NCBI GenBank assembly: GCA_017477325.1
Contig: JAFUWV010000012.1
Coordinates: forward strand, 1 to 64,000
Direction of reading: 5' to 3'
Length of the DNA: 64,000 bases
Origin: Paludibacteraceae bacterium
GTDB taxonomy: Bacteria > Bacteroidota > Bacteroidia > Bacteroidales > Paludibacteraceae
In this document: positions 27,502 to 36,597 of the stretch, piece after piece
Layout of the letters: each line of letters begins with the position of its first letter
Numbering within the stretch: the first letter of the stretch is position 1
Notes under the pieces: model-generated
Databases searched by the model: none
What the model saw: only the letters and a program-made list of their open reading frames with translations
What the model was told of the DNA's origin: nothing
Program-made: the position numbers and the translations under genes

Positions 27502-27556
27502 ACGTAAACGACACGTAAACGAGACGTAAACGAGACGTAAACGAAACGTAAACAAA
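27502..27556. repeat. Five tandem 11-bp repeats between divergent promoters
   Basis: ACGTAAACGAN occurs five times at an exact 11-bp period (starts 27502, 27513, 27524, 27535, 27546), the last copy slightly changed. It lies between the minus-strand lipid-operon promoter and the plus-strand yigZ promoter. A period of one helical turn puts every copy on the same face of DNA, as in multi-site operators. Apart from this array and the two promoters, the 580-bp gap holds only a small TCCCC/GGGGA hairpin near 27435-27460. Confidence 0.75.
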
Positions 27557-27611
27557 GCATCACTCTACTAACACTATTGCTTCACCTATCACTAACACTT
27601 GCATACATAAT

Positions 27612-27642
27612 TTGTATATTTCAAAAACTTTCAGTACTTTTG
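27612..27642 (+). promoter_or_regulatory. Promoter of the yigZ operon
   Basis: TTG, 20-bp spacer, TACTTTTG on the plus strand, ending 27 bases before the yigZ ATG, so the leader is only about 20 nt. Confidence 0.7.
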
Positions 27643-27669
27643 CAATTTGTAATGTAGCGCACTTTTGGC

Positions 27670-28227
27670 ATGGCTGACACTTACCTAACAATCGAGCAAC
27701 CTTCAAGCGGAATATACAAAGACAAAGGCAGTCGCTTTCTTGCTTTTGCAGAGCCTGTTACGTCTGAACAGCAGATAAAACAGCGCCTCGCATGGTTCAG
27801 AAAAGAGTACTACGACGCTCGGCATGTATGTTACGCTTGGATGCTTGGAGCCGACAGAGAACAGTTTAGAGCCAATGACGACGGCGAGCCTTCAGGTACT
27901 GCCGGCAGACCTATCCTCGGACAAATCAACTCTAAAGGTCTCACCAACGTCCTCATCGTGGTTGTCCGTTACTTCGGAGGCATCCTGCTCGGCACCGGCG
28001 GACTCATAGTTGCTTATCGCGAAGCTGCACTCGATGCCCTCGGCAATGCCAACATAGTGCAAAAAGATGTCCTTCTCAGGCGCACGTTCAGATTCCCTTA
28101 CGAGAAAATGAACGATATCATGCGCACTCTCAAAGACATTGATGCATACATCATCTCTCAAGAATATGAGAACACCGAATGTATAATCACATGTGATATA
28201 AAGAAACAATATGAATCCAGAATTTGA
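27670..28227 (+). CDS. yigZ: YigZ/IMPACT-family protein
   Basis: A 185-residue protein of the UPF0029 (IMPACT) family. The conserved core SRFLAFAEPV, ARHVCYAWMLG, NDDGEPSGTAGRPIL and VVVRYFGGILLGTGGL is complete; a C-terminal ferredoxin-like domain (about 130-185) is short. The eukaryotic relative regulates translation under amino-acid starvation; the bacterial role is unknown. First gene of a plus-strand operon; its end overlaps the next gene by 17 bases. Confidence 0.9.
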   Translation: MADTYLTIEQPSSGIYKDKGSRFLAFAEPVTSEQQIKQRLAWFRKEYYDARHVCYAWMLGADREQFRANDDGEPSGTAGRPILGQINSKGLTNVLIVVVRYFGGILLGTGGLIVAYREAALDALGNANIVQKDVLLRRTFRFPYEKMNDIMRTLKDIDAYIISQEYENTECIITCDIKKQYESRI

Positions 28228-29365
28228 CAATATTGCCGCCTACACTCCAGAGCAATTCCCTCAAGCACTCTCGCGTATTATTACCAACACGGAGTTTAGG
28301 CATATTGTAGAAGGTATATGCCACTATCAGCTGCACGACCAACTCTCTGCGGACCAAGTTATAGAACCTTTGAAGAATGTTCACAATCAGTCTCAACTTG
28401 ATGACATTCTCATTATTACCGGCCTTAAGAAACTTGCTGAAAAGGCATGCAATGGTCTCTATCTCCAAGGCAAAGAGAATCTGAGCCTCCCTGCCCTCTT
28501 CCTCAGCAACCATCGCGACATCATCATGGACGCCGCTTTCCTCAGTGTATTGATTAAAGACGAAACAGGCAAGCGTATCTACTTCGGAGCAGGCACCAAC
28601 CTCTATGTTCAGTCATGGGTGGAAGATATGCTCCGTATCAACAATGGCTTCTCGGTCATTCGCGGAGGCACAGTGCATGAGATGATGCACAACTCCATGC
28701 AACTATCTTCATATATCCGCTACCTTCTCACCTCTCAAAACGCAGGTGTTTGGCTTGCTCAACGCGAGGGCAGAGCAAAAAACTCTGACGACCGCACACA
28801 GCCAGCTCTGCTCAAGATGCTCGCTATGTCAGGAGAGAAAGATATGAAAGACAACCTGATGGCACTCAACATCACTCCCGTTGCCATATCCTACGAGTAC
28901 GACCCGTGCGACTATCTCAAAGCGCAGGAGATGCAACTTCGTCGTGACAACCCTCAGTGGAAGAAGACCCCGCAAGACGATTTCCTCAATATGCGCACCG
29001 GAATGCTTGGCTGGAAAGGACAAACTGTTTTCACCATCACTCCTTCACTCAACCGCAATCTCGAACAGATACTTCAGAGCACCACCAATCGCAACGAGCA
29101 AATCAATCTCATTGCCGCCACTATTGACAAGCAGATTCATTCTTCATACTTTATATATAATGTAAACAGGATTGCTTACGACCTCTATCTCTCCACCGAC
29201 AAATTCCAATCCGACTATACTCCCGCCGAGCAATCCGCTTTCGAGCAGTATCTTCACTCTCAAATCGACAAAATACAAATCGACAATAAAGACGTGCCTT
29301 TCCTCCGCTCCAAATTGCTTGAGATGTATGCCAACCCGCTCATCAACCAACTACAAACATTGTAA
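28211..29365 (+). CDS. Glycerophospholipid acyltransferase-like protein
   Basis: A 384-residue protein with a PlsB/PlsC-like core: LFLSNHRDIIMDAAFL replaces the usual NHX4D, so the aspartate is one position further along, and a later block NAGVWLAQREGRAKNSDD resembles the substrate-phosphate motif. Such proteins in Bacteroidota are annotated as 1-acylglycerol-3-phosphate acyltransferases. No strong membrane helix is evident. The shifted HX5D spacing is a real difference from the second acyltransferase in this window. Translationally coupled to yigZ by overlap. Confidence 0.72.
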   Translation: MNPEFDNIAAYTPEQFPQALSRIITNTEFRHIVEGICHYQLHDQLSADQVIEPLKNVHNQSQLDDILIITGLKKLAEKACNGLYLQGKENLSLPALFLSNHRDIIMDAAFLSVLIKDETGKRIYFGAGTNLYVQSWVEDMLRINNGFSVIRGGTVHEMMHNSMQLSSYIRYLLTSQNAGVWLAQREGRAKNSDDRTQPALLKMLAMSGEKDMKDNLMALNITPVAISYEYDPCDYLKAQEMQLRRDNPQWKKTPQDDFLNMRTGMLGWKGQTVFTITPSLNRNLEQILQSTTNRNEQINLIAATIDKQIHSSYFIYNVNRIAYDLYLSTDKFQSDYTPAEQSAFEQYLHSQIDKIQIDNKDVPFLRSKLLEMYANPLINQLQTL

Positions 29366-29408
29366 TACATAGCTTTACAAACTTTACAAACCTATAAAAC
29401 TCTACAAA
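29366..29408. repeat. Junction tandem repeats before coaD
   Basis: TTTACAAACTTTACAAACC and CTCTACAAACC form about four units of the 9-bp junction family in the 55-base gap. Confidence 0.65.
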
Positions 29409-29420
29409 CCCCACTCCCTC

Positions 29421-29858
29421 ATGCGTATCGCAATCTTTCCCGGCTCATTCGACCCTTTCACAGTTGGTCATGCTGACATTGTCAATCGCTCGCTCTCGCT
29501 CTTCGACAAAGTCGTTATCGGCATTGGCAAAAACTCACTCAAGCAATCCATCTTCCCTGTAGAAAACCGACTTCAACACATACGCAAAGTATTCAAAGAC
29601 GAACCTCGTGTTGCTGTCGAGATATATACAGGTCTTACTGTCGATTTCGCACGCGAACAGAATGCTCAATTCATACTACGTGGCATTCGCTGCGTAGCCG
29701 ACTTCGAATATGAGAGAAACATGGCAGAGGCCAACAAACAGCTTGCAGGAGTGGAAACCATAATTCTCTATACCAGACCCGAATATGCGCACATATCATC
29801 TACTCTGGTACGCGATTTGTATCAACACGGACAAGACATAACACCATACTTGGCATGA
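29421..29858 (+). CDS. coaD: Pantetheine-phosphate adenylyltransferase
   Basis: Catalyses the fourth step of coenzyme A synthesis, joining 4'-phosphopantetheine and ATP to dephospho-CoA. The nucleotidyltransferase start PGSFDPFTVGH (with the TxGH motif), the RGIRCVADFEYE block and the ISSTLVRDL motif near the C-terminus are all present. At 145 residues it is slightly short of the usual 155-160 but complete. The stop overlaps the next ATG by 4 bases. Confidence 0.95.
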   Translation: MRIAIFPGSFDPFTVGHADIVNRSLSLFDKVVIGIGKNSLKQSIFPVENRLQHIRKVFKDEPRVAVEIYTGLTVDFAREQNAQFILRGIRCVADFEYERNMAEANKQLAGVETIILYTRPEYAHISSTLVRDLYQHGQDITPYLA

Positions 29859-31543
29859 AACGAACAACATTAATATCAATTATCCTTATCCTTTCCTCTG
29901 TTTCACTCGTGTTCGCACAGAAGCAAACCTCACGCGTGGACAAGAATCTCACTATCTTCAACGATGTACTTCGCCAACTCGACATATCTTATGCCGACAC
30001 GCTCAACTATGATGACCTTGTTGCAACAGCTGTACATCAGATGCTTCGCAAGATAGACCCTTATACTGTATATGTGCCTCAGGACAAGACTCAGGACCTG
30101 CGGCTCATGACTACCGGCAAGTATGGTGGTATAGGAGCCATGATTATGCAACGGCAAGACTCTTTCCCTGAGATGCTGAAGAAGTACAAATCTAAAAACG
30201 CAGCTGAGCGTTACGTTGCCGTGTCAGAACCGTATGAGGGTATGCCCGCACAGAAAAACGATGTCAGAGCAGGAGATATACTTATCGAAGTTGATGGAAA
30301 AAACGTTGTAGGAAAGACTACGGCTGAAGTGTCTTCTCTCCTTCGCGGTGTGCCCCACTCTACTGTCACACTCAAAATCCTCCGTGTCGGTCATGACAAA
30401 CCTCTTACCATCGCCTTCGAACGTGAAGAGATAAAACTGCCTCCCGTTGTCTATTATGGTACCATCTCTGAACTTGACACCATCAAACTTGATCAACCTG
30501 TAGGCTACATCCTCTTCAACGAGTTTACTGAAGGTTCTGCCGAACTCTTCCGTTCCGCCGTAGAAGACATGCAGAAGAATGGCAATATCGGCGGCTTGGT
30601 GATTGACCTGAGGAACAATGGCGGTGGTATAATCGACGAAGCTGTCAAGATTATGAGTTATTTCGTGGAGAAAGGAACTGAGATAGTATCTACCAAAGGC
30701 CGGAACAAGAATGCCAACCGCACTTACAAGACCACTACTCATCCACGCTTCCTTGATATGCCACTTGCAGTCCTCGTCAACAGCAGTTCTGCCTCAGCCG
30801 CAGAAATCGTTGCAGGTTCGCTGCAAGACCTCGACCGCGCAGTGCTTATCGGCACTCGCACCTACGGCAAAGGACTCGTGCAATCTATCAGACCTATTGC
30901 CTACAACGGCCACCTGAAGGTTACCACATCCAAATATTACATTCCTTCCGGTCGTTGCATTCAGGCTATTGACTACAGCAAACGACGCCAGGATGGCTCT
31001 GTTGAGCGGGTGCCTGACAGTCTGACACATGAGTTCAAGACAAAGAAAGGACGTATTGTACGAGACGGCGGCGGTATCGAGCCTGACATACTTATTGAAG
31101 ACGATTCCGCCAAAGTGGATATTACATATACCTTATACGTCAACCAGTATTTCTTTGATTTTGCCACTATCTATCGTAACTGCCATGATTCAATCTCTGC
31201 CCTGACAGAGTTTGAAGTTACCGATCAGGACATTAACGACTTCATATCGTTCCTTAAAGAGCGTAACTTCAAGTATCAAACCGAAACCTCGAGATACTAC
31301 GACGTCATGCTTGATATGGCAAATCACGAAGATCTTGACAGCACTGTAATTGCCGAACTTACAGCACTCAAGCTGAAACTCACTCCTTCATTCGAGGAGG
31401 CAATCATGCAACACAGTGATGAAGTAAAGCAAATGCTTGCCCACGAGATTATAGAGCGCTACTATTTCCAGCGTGGTGCAGTAGTGCAATCACTCAAAGA
31501 CGACAAGTTCCTTCATCAGGCACTGCTTGAATTGAGGAAATAA
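29855..31543 (+). CDS. S41-family C-terminal processing peptidase
   Basis: A periplasmic serine protease of 562 residues. A signal peptide ends near VFAQK. A PDZ domain lies at about 80-180 (GDILIEVDGKNVVGKT) and the S41 catalytic domain at about 190-390: the nucleophile Ser is in VNSSSASAAEIVAG and the general-base Lys in TRTYGKGLVQ. The C-terminal 170 residues are helical and typical of Bacteroidota members. These proteases trim or turn over envelope proteins. Last gene of the yigZ operon. Confidence 0.9.
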   Translation: MKRTTLISIILILSSVSLVFAQKQTSRVDKNLTIFNDVLRQLDISYADTLNYDDLVATAVHQMLRKIDPYTVYVPQDKTQDLRLMTTGKYGGIGAMIMQRQDSFPEMLKKYKSKNAAERYVAVSEPYEGMPAQKNDVRAGDILIEVDGKNVVGKTTAEVSSLLRGVPHSTVTLKILRVGHDKPLTIAFEREEIKLPPVVYYGTISELDTIKLDQPVGYILFNEFTEGSAELFRSAVEDMQKNGNIGGLVIDLRNNGGGIIDEAVKIMSYFVEKGTEIVSTKGRNKNANRTYKTTTHPRFLDMPLAVLVNSSSASAAEIVAGSLQDLDRAVLIGTRTYGKGLVQSIRPIAYNGHLKVTTSKYYIPSGRCIQAIDYSKRRQDGSVERVPDSLTHEFKTKKGRIVRDGGGIEPDILIEDDSAKVDITYTLYVNQYFFDFATIYRNCHDSISALTEFEVTDQDINDFISFLKERNFKYQTETSRYYDVMLDMANHEDLDSTVIAELTALKLKLTPSFEEAIMQHSDEVKQMLAHEIIERYYFQRGAVVQSLKDDKFLHQALLELRK

Positions 31544-31616
31544 ACACCTCTCCTCCCCTATCCTCGGAAGCGGGTTAGAGAGAAGAAAAGAAGAGAAAAC
31601 ACGCATAAACAAGTTG

Positions 31617-31656
31617 AAGATACTTAAGATGCAGAACACTTAAGTTTCTTAAATAA
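31617..31656. repeat. AT-rich junction repeats before rnpB
   Basis: ATACTTAAG, ACACTTAAG and TTTCTTAAA units at a period near 9 precede the RNase P RNA. Similar CTTAAG units occur after rpsI. Confidence 0.4.
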
Positions 31657-31667
31657 ATAAAACAAAT

Positions 31668-31982
31668 AGCAGTAGGTCGGTCTGTCGCTGTGCAGAACAT
31701 GTTCTGGCAGAGGAAAGTCCGGGCAACATAGAGCATCGTATCGGGTAACGCCCGACAGGCAGTGATGTTTGGTCAATGGAACAGCGACGTATGGCATCAA
31801 GACACCTTGATGATGAAACGGCTACACTACGAGTTGCAAATTCAAGTAAACCGACGTTGAGGGTTGCTCGCCCAAGTCGGAGGGTAGAATGCGAGAGAAG
31901 GATATAGTGATATACTCCTCGAGATTAATGACAGACACCGGTCATACGACCGGCACAGAACCCGGCTTACAGACCTACTGCT
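31668..31982 (+). ncRNA. rnpB: RNase P RNA (class A)
   Basis: The catalytic RNA that trims tRNA 5' leaders. The two universally conserved core segments are present: GAGGAAAGTCCGGGC near the 5' end and ACAGAACCCGGCTTACAGA near the 3' end. The terminal helix P1 pairs AGCAGTAGGTC with GACCTACTGCT, which fixes the ends at about 315 nt. A run of six T follows immediately and acts as the terminator with P1. The orientation is the same as the S41 gene. No consensus promoter was found directly upstream. Confidence 0.95.
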
Positions 31983-32016
31983 TTTTTATAGACACAATCA
32001 ACATTCTATACTAACC

Positions 32017-32088
32017 TTACAAACCTCTCAAACTCTACAAACTTATCAAACTTTACAAACTTATCAAACTTATCAAACTTTACAAACC
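32017..32088. repeat. Eight perfect-phase 9-bp tandem repeats
   Basis: Eight units of consensus T(T/A)(A/T)CAAACY run without a break: TTACAAACC, TCTCAAACT, CTACAAACT, TATCAAACT, TTACAAACT, TATCAAACT twice, TTACAAACC. This is the cleanest copy of the junction-repeat family, between rnpB and the YihY gene. Three successive units recur, with one extra unit between, inside the MBL hydrolase gene. Confidence 0.9.
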
Positions 32089-32097
32089 TTACCCCTT

Positions 32098-33411
32098 ATG
32101 AGTTTCATAAAGAAAACCACCGACTTCATACTCTATGACATGTGGCGTCGCACAGGCGAAGAGTTTGGCAGATGGAAGCGTCTCGGATACCTTACACTGA
32201 GAAGCATCGTCATCACCGTACGCGGATTCCTCAGTCACGACATTAACACACGTGCCAATGCCCTCACCTACTCCATGATGTTCGCTATGGTGCCTATACT
32301 TGCTTTGGTACTTGCTATTGCCAAAGGGTTTGGCTTCGAACAGATTATAGAAGAGAAACTCTATGCCAGTTTCCTCGGTAAACTTGGGGCAGTACCCACC
32401 ATAATGGAATTTGTGGAGCGCTATCTGGAAACTGCACAAGGCGGTGCTTTTGTAGGAATAGGCCTGCTTGTCCTCCTTTGGTCTGTGTATTCCTTCTTCA
32501 GCAACATCGAATCTTCATTCAACACCATCTGGCAGGTCAAGAATACACGTTCTTACACTCGCCAGCTTACTAATTATATCACCATTCTGCTTGCCGTACC
32601 TGTCTTGATAGTAGTATCGTCAGGTGTCAGCATTCTCTTTAATACTGCCACTGCGGATAGTCAATTCTTCGCTGCAATGGCTCCATTGAAGGAGTTCTCC
32701 ATCAAGCTACTGCCATTCCTGACCTGCTGGCTCGTCTTCTCGTGGATGTACTGGGCGATACCTAACACTAAAGTAGGTGCCTGGGCTGCATTCATACCTG
32801 GCATACTTGTGGGTACGTTGTTCCAGTTGCTACAACTGCTCTCGTTTGCACTTGTAGCATTTCTATCGCGAACAAGCATTATCTATGGTGCTTTTGCTGC
32901 CATACCATTATTGCTCACATGGCTGCAACTGTCGTGTCTGTTTATTCTGTCAGGTGCAGAACTCAGTTTCGCCATTCAAAACAATGAAGATTTCGACTAC
33001 GACACCGACCTGCGCCACATGTCCCGACGTTACAAAGACTATGTAACCCTCTACCTCACCTATCTCATTGTCAGACGTTTTGCAGATGCAGAGGAGCCTC
33101 AGACCGCACAAGAGATGGCACATGAGAACCATCTGCCCACTCGCCTTGTCAATCAACTGCTTTCCAGACTTGTGGAGACCAAAATTGTTCGAGAAACTTA
33201 CATAGAAGGAAAAGAAGAGAAGACTTATGTACCTGCCCGTGATATTAGTACGCTCACCGTAGGTTTGGTTATCGACTCTATTGACAAGCAAGGCACAGAG
33301 CGTTTTCTTAGCAATCCGACTCCACAGAGAGAAGAGTTCTGGCAGAAGTACAACACACTCCGTCAGTCACCTACAGAAATGAACCAACTACTCGTGAAGG
33401 ATTTCCTCTAA
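32098..33411 (+). CDS. YihY/BrkB-family inner-membrane protein
   Basis: A 437-residue membrane protein of the UPF0761 (YihY, formerly RNase BN/BrkB) family: SHDINTRANALTYSMMFAMVPIL near the first helix, then WSVYSFFSNIESSFNTIWQV and six predicted helices to about residue 290. The C-terminal 140 residues are soluble with a winged-helix-like pattern (AQEMAHENHLPTRLVNQLL), as in many Bacteroidota members. The family function is unsettled; it is not RNase BN. The ATG is preceded by junction repeats and no consensus promoter was seen, so it may be read from the rnpB side. Confidence 0.85.
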   Translation: MSFIKKTTDFILYDMWRRTGEEFGRWKRLGYLTLRSIVITVRGFLSHDINTRANALTYSMMFAMVPILALVLAIAKGFGFEQIIEEKLYASFLGKLGAVPTIMEFVERYLETAQGGAFVGIGLLVLLWSVYSFFSNIESSFNTIWQVKNTRSYTRQLTNYITILLAVPVLIVVSSGVSILFNTATADSQFFAAMAPLKEFSIKLLPFLTCWLVFSWMYWAIPNTKVGAWAAFIPGILVGTLFQLLQLLSFALVAFLSRTSIIYGAFAAIPLLLTWLQLSCLFILSGAELSFAIQNNEDFDYDTDLRHMSRRYKDYVTLYLTYLIVRRFADAEEPQTAQEMAHENHLPTRLVNQLLSRLVETKIVRETYIEGKEEKTYVPARDISTLTVGLVIDSIDKQGTERFLSNPTPQREEFWQKYNTLRQSPTEMNQLLVKDFL

Positions 33412-33441
33412 GCCAATACATATTCTTTACAAAACTAAAAT

Positions 33442-33470
33442 AGGGTGTGCCAAACATATTGACACACCCT
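33442..33470. terminator. Bidirectional intrinsic terminator
   Basis: An 8-bp stem AGGGTGTG/CACACCCT, extended by further pairs inside, lies between the converging YihY and PF04020 genes. T-rich sequence follows on both strands. Confidence 0.75.
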
Positions 33471-33494
33471 CTTCTGTATTTTATTCAGTGTAAT

Positions 33495-33836
33495 TTAGAT
33501 AACGCCGCCGAGAACGGAGCTTACCAAGGCGCAAATAAGTGCGAGACACAATGCCCACTTAAAACCATCTACCTTGAAACCACTGAGCAAACGGTCAGCT
33601 ACCATAATCAAGCATGCGTTGATGCAGAGATTGATGGCAAAAGCAATCAGTCCGCTTCCCCAGGCAGGAAGACCAAGAAGACCAAGAAGCCAACTTGCAA
33701 GAGCATTCAACACTGCCAGAACAAGAGCTACGATGCAAGCCGACCAATAGCTCTTAACTGAAATACCTTTAAGGAACTTGGCGCAAAGGAAAACTACCAG
33801 CGCCGTAATCAGAAGATTAATTATAAATCCAAGCAT
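33495..33836 (-). CDS. Four-helix membrane protein of the PF04020 (phage holin 4-2) family
   Basis: A 113-residue protein with four hydrophobic helices and little else. The pattern FLKGISVKSYWSACIVALVLA followed by glycine-rich helices is that of the YvlD-like family called phage holin superfamily IV. Members occur widely in chromosomes away from prophages; there are no phage genes here and lysis is unlikely. It follows aspS by 50 bases and is probably the last gene of the fabD-aspS unit. Confidence 0.8.
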   Translation of the reverse strand: MLGFIINLLITALVVFLCAKFLKGISVKSYWSACIVALVLAVLNALASWLLGLLGLPAWGSGLIAFAINLCINACLIMVADRLLSGFKVDGFKWALCLALICALVSSVLGGVI

Positions 33837-33837
33837 A

Positions 33838-33886
33838 TTTTAATAGTTGTTTATATGTTAATAAGTTTGTAAGTTGTATTAGTTGA
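33838..33886. repeat. AT-rich junction repeats after aspS
   Basis: TAATAGTTG, TTAATAAGTTTG and TTAGTTGATTAG units lie in the 50-base gap between aspS and the PF04020 gene. Confidence 0.4.
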
Positions 33887-35641
33887 TTAGTTCTTCAAAT
33901 CAACTTTTATCTGTAATTCATCAAGTTGGTCCTGGTCAATCACTCCAGGTGCTCCAAGCATTACGTCACGACCCTGATTGTTCTTCGGGAAGGCGATGCA
34001 GTCACGTATAGAGTCAAGTCCGGCAAACAGACTAACAAAGCGGTCAAGACCATATGCCAAACCTCCGTGAGGAGGAGCACCATACTTAAAGGCGTTCATC
34101 AAGAAACCGAATTTCTTTTGTGCTTGCTCAGGAGTGAAGCCGAGTATCTCGAATATCTTCTGCTGCAGCTGAGCATCATGAATACGGATACTACCACCGC
34201 CTACTTCTACTCCGTTAATAACCATATCGTATGCATTAGCACGCACACTTGCAGGGTCTGTATCAAGCAGTGGAATGTCCTCGGGTTTGGGAGAAGTGAA
34301 CGGGTGATGCATTGCCATCAGGCGTTGCTCTTCATCACTCCACTCATACATCGGGAAATCAATCACCCACAAACATGAGTACTTATTCTTGTCACGAAGT
34401 CCGAGTTGGTTACCCATCTCCAGTCGAAGTTCAGAAAGTTGCTTGCGAGTCTTCATAGCGTCGTCACCTGAGAGGATAAGTATCAGGTCTCCAGCCTCTG
34501 CATTCATTGTCTCTTTCATCTTCTGAAGAACATCTTGAGCGTAGAACTTATCAACGCTGGATTTGACGGTACCATCTGCCTCAACACGAGCATACACCAG
34601 TCCTTTGGCACCAATCTGCGGACGTTTTACGAACTCTGTCAGCCCGTCAATCTGCTTGCGTGTATAAACGGCAGCACCCTTGGCACAGATTCCGCCTATG
34701 TAAGCAGCATTGTCAAACACTGAGAAGCCATAGCCTTTCAGCAAATCCATCAGTTCTACAAAACGCATGTCGAAGCGCGTGTCAGGCTTGTCTGAACCAT
34801 AATATTTCATAGCGTCTGCCCACGTCATACGAGGCAGTTTCGGCAAGTCTATACCTTTTATCACTTTGAACAAGTGCCGGCTCATGCCTTCAAACATATT
34901 GAGGATATCCTCCTGCTCAACAAACGACATCTCGCAGTCAATCTGTGTGAACTCAGGCTGACGGTCTGCACGAAGGTCTTCGTCGCGGAAACATTTCACT
35001 ATCTGGAAATAGCGGTCAAAACCTGCCACCATCAACAGTTGCTTCAGTATCTGCGGTGATTGCGGTAACGCATAGAACTGACCGGGATTCATACGGCTGG
35101 GGACTACAAAGTCGCGTGCACCTTCAGGTGTAGAATTAACCAAGACTGGTGTTTCAACCTCAAGAAAGCCTTGTTCATCAAGATAACGGCGGACCTCGAA
35201 TGCCATCTTGTGGCGCAGTTCAAGATTCTTACGCACACACTCGCGACGAAGGTCAAGATAACGATACTTCATGCGGATATCGTCTCCACCATCGGTATCT
35301 TCTTCAATAGTGAACGGAGGAGTGACTGCCTCGTTGAGCACTGTGAGTTCAGTAACACTGATTTCAATGTCACCGGTAGGCATATTCTTGTTCTTGGAAT
35401 AGCGTTCCTCTACAGTGCCTTTCACCTGAAGGACATATTCACGACCGAGTGAGTTGGCTTTGTCAAACACTTCGGCATTCACTTCCTGGTTGAATGCCAA
35501 CTGAGTAATTCCGTATCTGTCACGCAGGTCAACAAACGTCATTCCGCCCATCTTGCGGATGCGTTGTACCCAGCCTGCGAGCACTACCTGTTTTCCAATG
35601 TCGGAGATACGCAGTTCTCCGCATGTTGTGTTTCTGTACAT
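33887..35641 (-). CDS. aspS: Aspartate--tRNA ligase
   Basis: Class II aminoacyl-tRNA synthetase of 584 residues. An N-terminal OB anticodon-binding domain (1-110) is followed by the catalytic domain with motif 2 [18 protein letters not shown], the bacterial GAD insertion (about 280-420) and motif 3 GLAYGLDRF near the C-terminus. Length is that of the bacterial type. Whether it is Asp-specific or charges tRNA-Asn too depends on the presence of GatCAB, not visible here. It starts 1 base after the fabD stop. Confidence 0.97.
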   Translation of the reverse strand: MYRNTTCGELRISDIGKQVVLAGWVQRIRKMGGMTFVDLRDRYGITQLAFNQEVNAEVFDKANSLGREYVLQVKGTVEERYSKNKNMPTGDIEISVTELTVLNEAVTPPFTIEEDTDGGDDIRMKYRYLDLRRECVRKNLELRHKMAFEVRRYLDEQGFLEVETPVLVNSTPEGARDFVVPSRMNPGQFYALPQSPQILKQLLMVAGFDRYFQIVKCFRDEDLRADRQPEFTQIDCEMSFVEQEDILNMFEGMSRHLFKVIKGIDLPKLPRMTWADAMKYYGSDKPDTRFDMRFVELMDLLKGYGFSVFDNAAYIGGICAKGAAVYTRKQIDGLTEFVKRPQIGAKGLVYARVEADGTVKSSVDKFYAQDVLQKMKETMNAEAGDLILILSGDDAMKTRKQLSELRLEMGNQLGLRDKNKYSCLWVIDFPMYEWSDEEQRLMAMHHPFTSPKPEDIPLLDTDPASVRANAYDMVINGVEVGGGSIRIHDAQLQQKIFEILGFTPEQAQKKFGFLMNAFKYGAPPHGGLAYGLDRFVSLFAGLDSIRDCIAFPKNNQGRDVMLGAPGVIDQDQLDELQIKVDLKN

Positions 35642-35642
35642 A

Positions 35643-36512
35643 TTATTTGGTTTCTATTTCTGGGTTAATTTTCCTTATAAGTCCTTTCAGCACATCTCCC
35701 GGACCGAACTCCTGAAAACATGTAGCACCATCGGCAATCATATTCTGCACCGTCTGTGTCCAACGCACCGGTGAAGTGAGTTGGGCTACGAGATTCTGCT
35801 TTATCACCTCCGGGTCGGTCTGTGGCAGAGCATTTACGTTCTGATAGATAGGGCACTGCGGCTTTGAGAATTCAGTTGCAAGGATTGCCTCACGCAGTTC
35901 TTCTGCTGCAGGCTGCATGAGTGGCGAATGGAAAGCGCCTCCTACGGGCAGTTTGATAGCACGCTTGGCACCCGCCTCTTTCATAAGCACACAAGCTTTG
36001 TCTATTGCACTTATAGTGCCTGATATAACGAGTTGTCCGGGGCAATTATAGTTAGCAGCCACTACTATATCGTCAGCTATCTGCTTGCATACCTCCTCCA
36101 CTTTCTCGTCAGGCAGAGCCAACACGGCTGCCATAGTACCCGGCTGCATCTCGCAAGCACGCTGCATAGCCATAGCACGTTTTGAGACTAAAACAAGCGC
36201 ATCTTCGAAGCGAAGAGCACCGCATGCCACGAGGGCTGGGTATTCGCCGAGCGAGTGGCCCGCAACCATATCTGGTTCATCGGTCTTAAGCAACTTGGCA
36301 GAGATTACTGAATGAAGGAAAACGGCAGGCTGAGTGACTTTGGTCTGACGAAGTTCTTCGTCAGTGCCTGCAAACATGATGTCTGTGATTCTAAAACCGA
36401 GTATCTGATTGGCCTGCTCGAACATATCGTGGGCAACATAATACTCTTCATACAGGTCTTTTCCCATCCCACTGAACTGAGAACCCTGACCTGGAAAAAC
36501 GAATGCTTTCAT
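35643..36512 (-). CDS. fabD: Malonyl-CoA:ACP transacylase
   Basis: Loads malonyl groups onto acyl carrier protein for fatty-acid synthesis. The oxyanion motif PGQGSQ (7-12), the nucleophile Ser87 in GHSLGE, the substrate Arg in [10 protein letters not shown] and the catalytic His in GGAFHSPLM are all present; 289 residues is normal. It has its own promoter and is translated just ahead of aspS, an arrangement that ties lipid and protein synthesis genes on one message. Confidence 0.96.
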   Translation of the reverse strand: MKAFVFPGQGSQFSGMGKDLYEEYYVAHDMFEQANQILGFRITDIMFAGTDEELRQTKVTQPAVFLHSVISAKLLKTDEPDMVAGHSLGEYPALVACGALRFEDALVLVSKRAMAMQRACEMQPGTMAAVLALPDEKVEEVCKQIADDIVVAANYNCPGQLVISGTISAIDKACVLMKEAGAKRAIKLPVGGAFHSPLMQPAAEELREAILATEFSKPQCPIYQNVNALPQTDPEVIKQNLVAQLTSPVRWTQTVQNMIADGATCFQEFGPGDVLKGLIRKINPEIETK

Positions 36513-36563
36513 TATAAATCGTGATTTCTTACTTTATGTATTGTACTTGTTTCTTAGAGCTTG

Positions 36564-36594
36564 CAAAGTTACAAAGAAGATTCGAATGTTGCAA
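36564..36594 (-). promoter_or_regulatory. Promoter of fabD-aspS
   Basis: TTG, 20-bp spacer, TAACTTTG on the minus strand, starting right after the stop codon of the Sel1-repeat gene. Confidence 0.72.
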
Positions 36595-36597
36595 CAG

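Noticed and set aside
32017..32088. The 9-bp array considered as a CRISPR array
   Set aside because: Units are 9 bp with no spacers and there are no cas genes.
33495..33836. Phage holin-family gene considered as a prophage trace
   Set aside because: PF04020 members are common chromosomal genes, and no other phage gene lies nearby.
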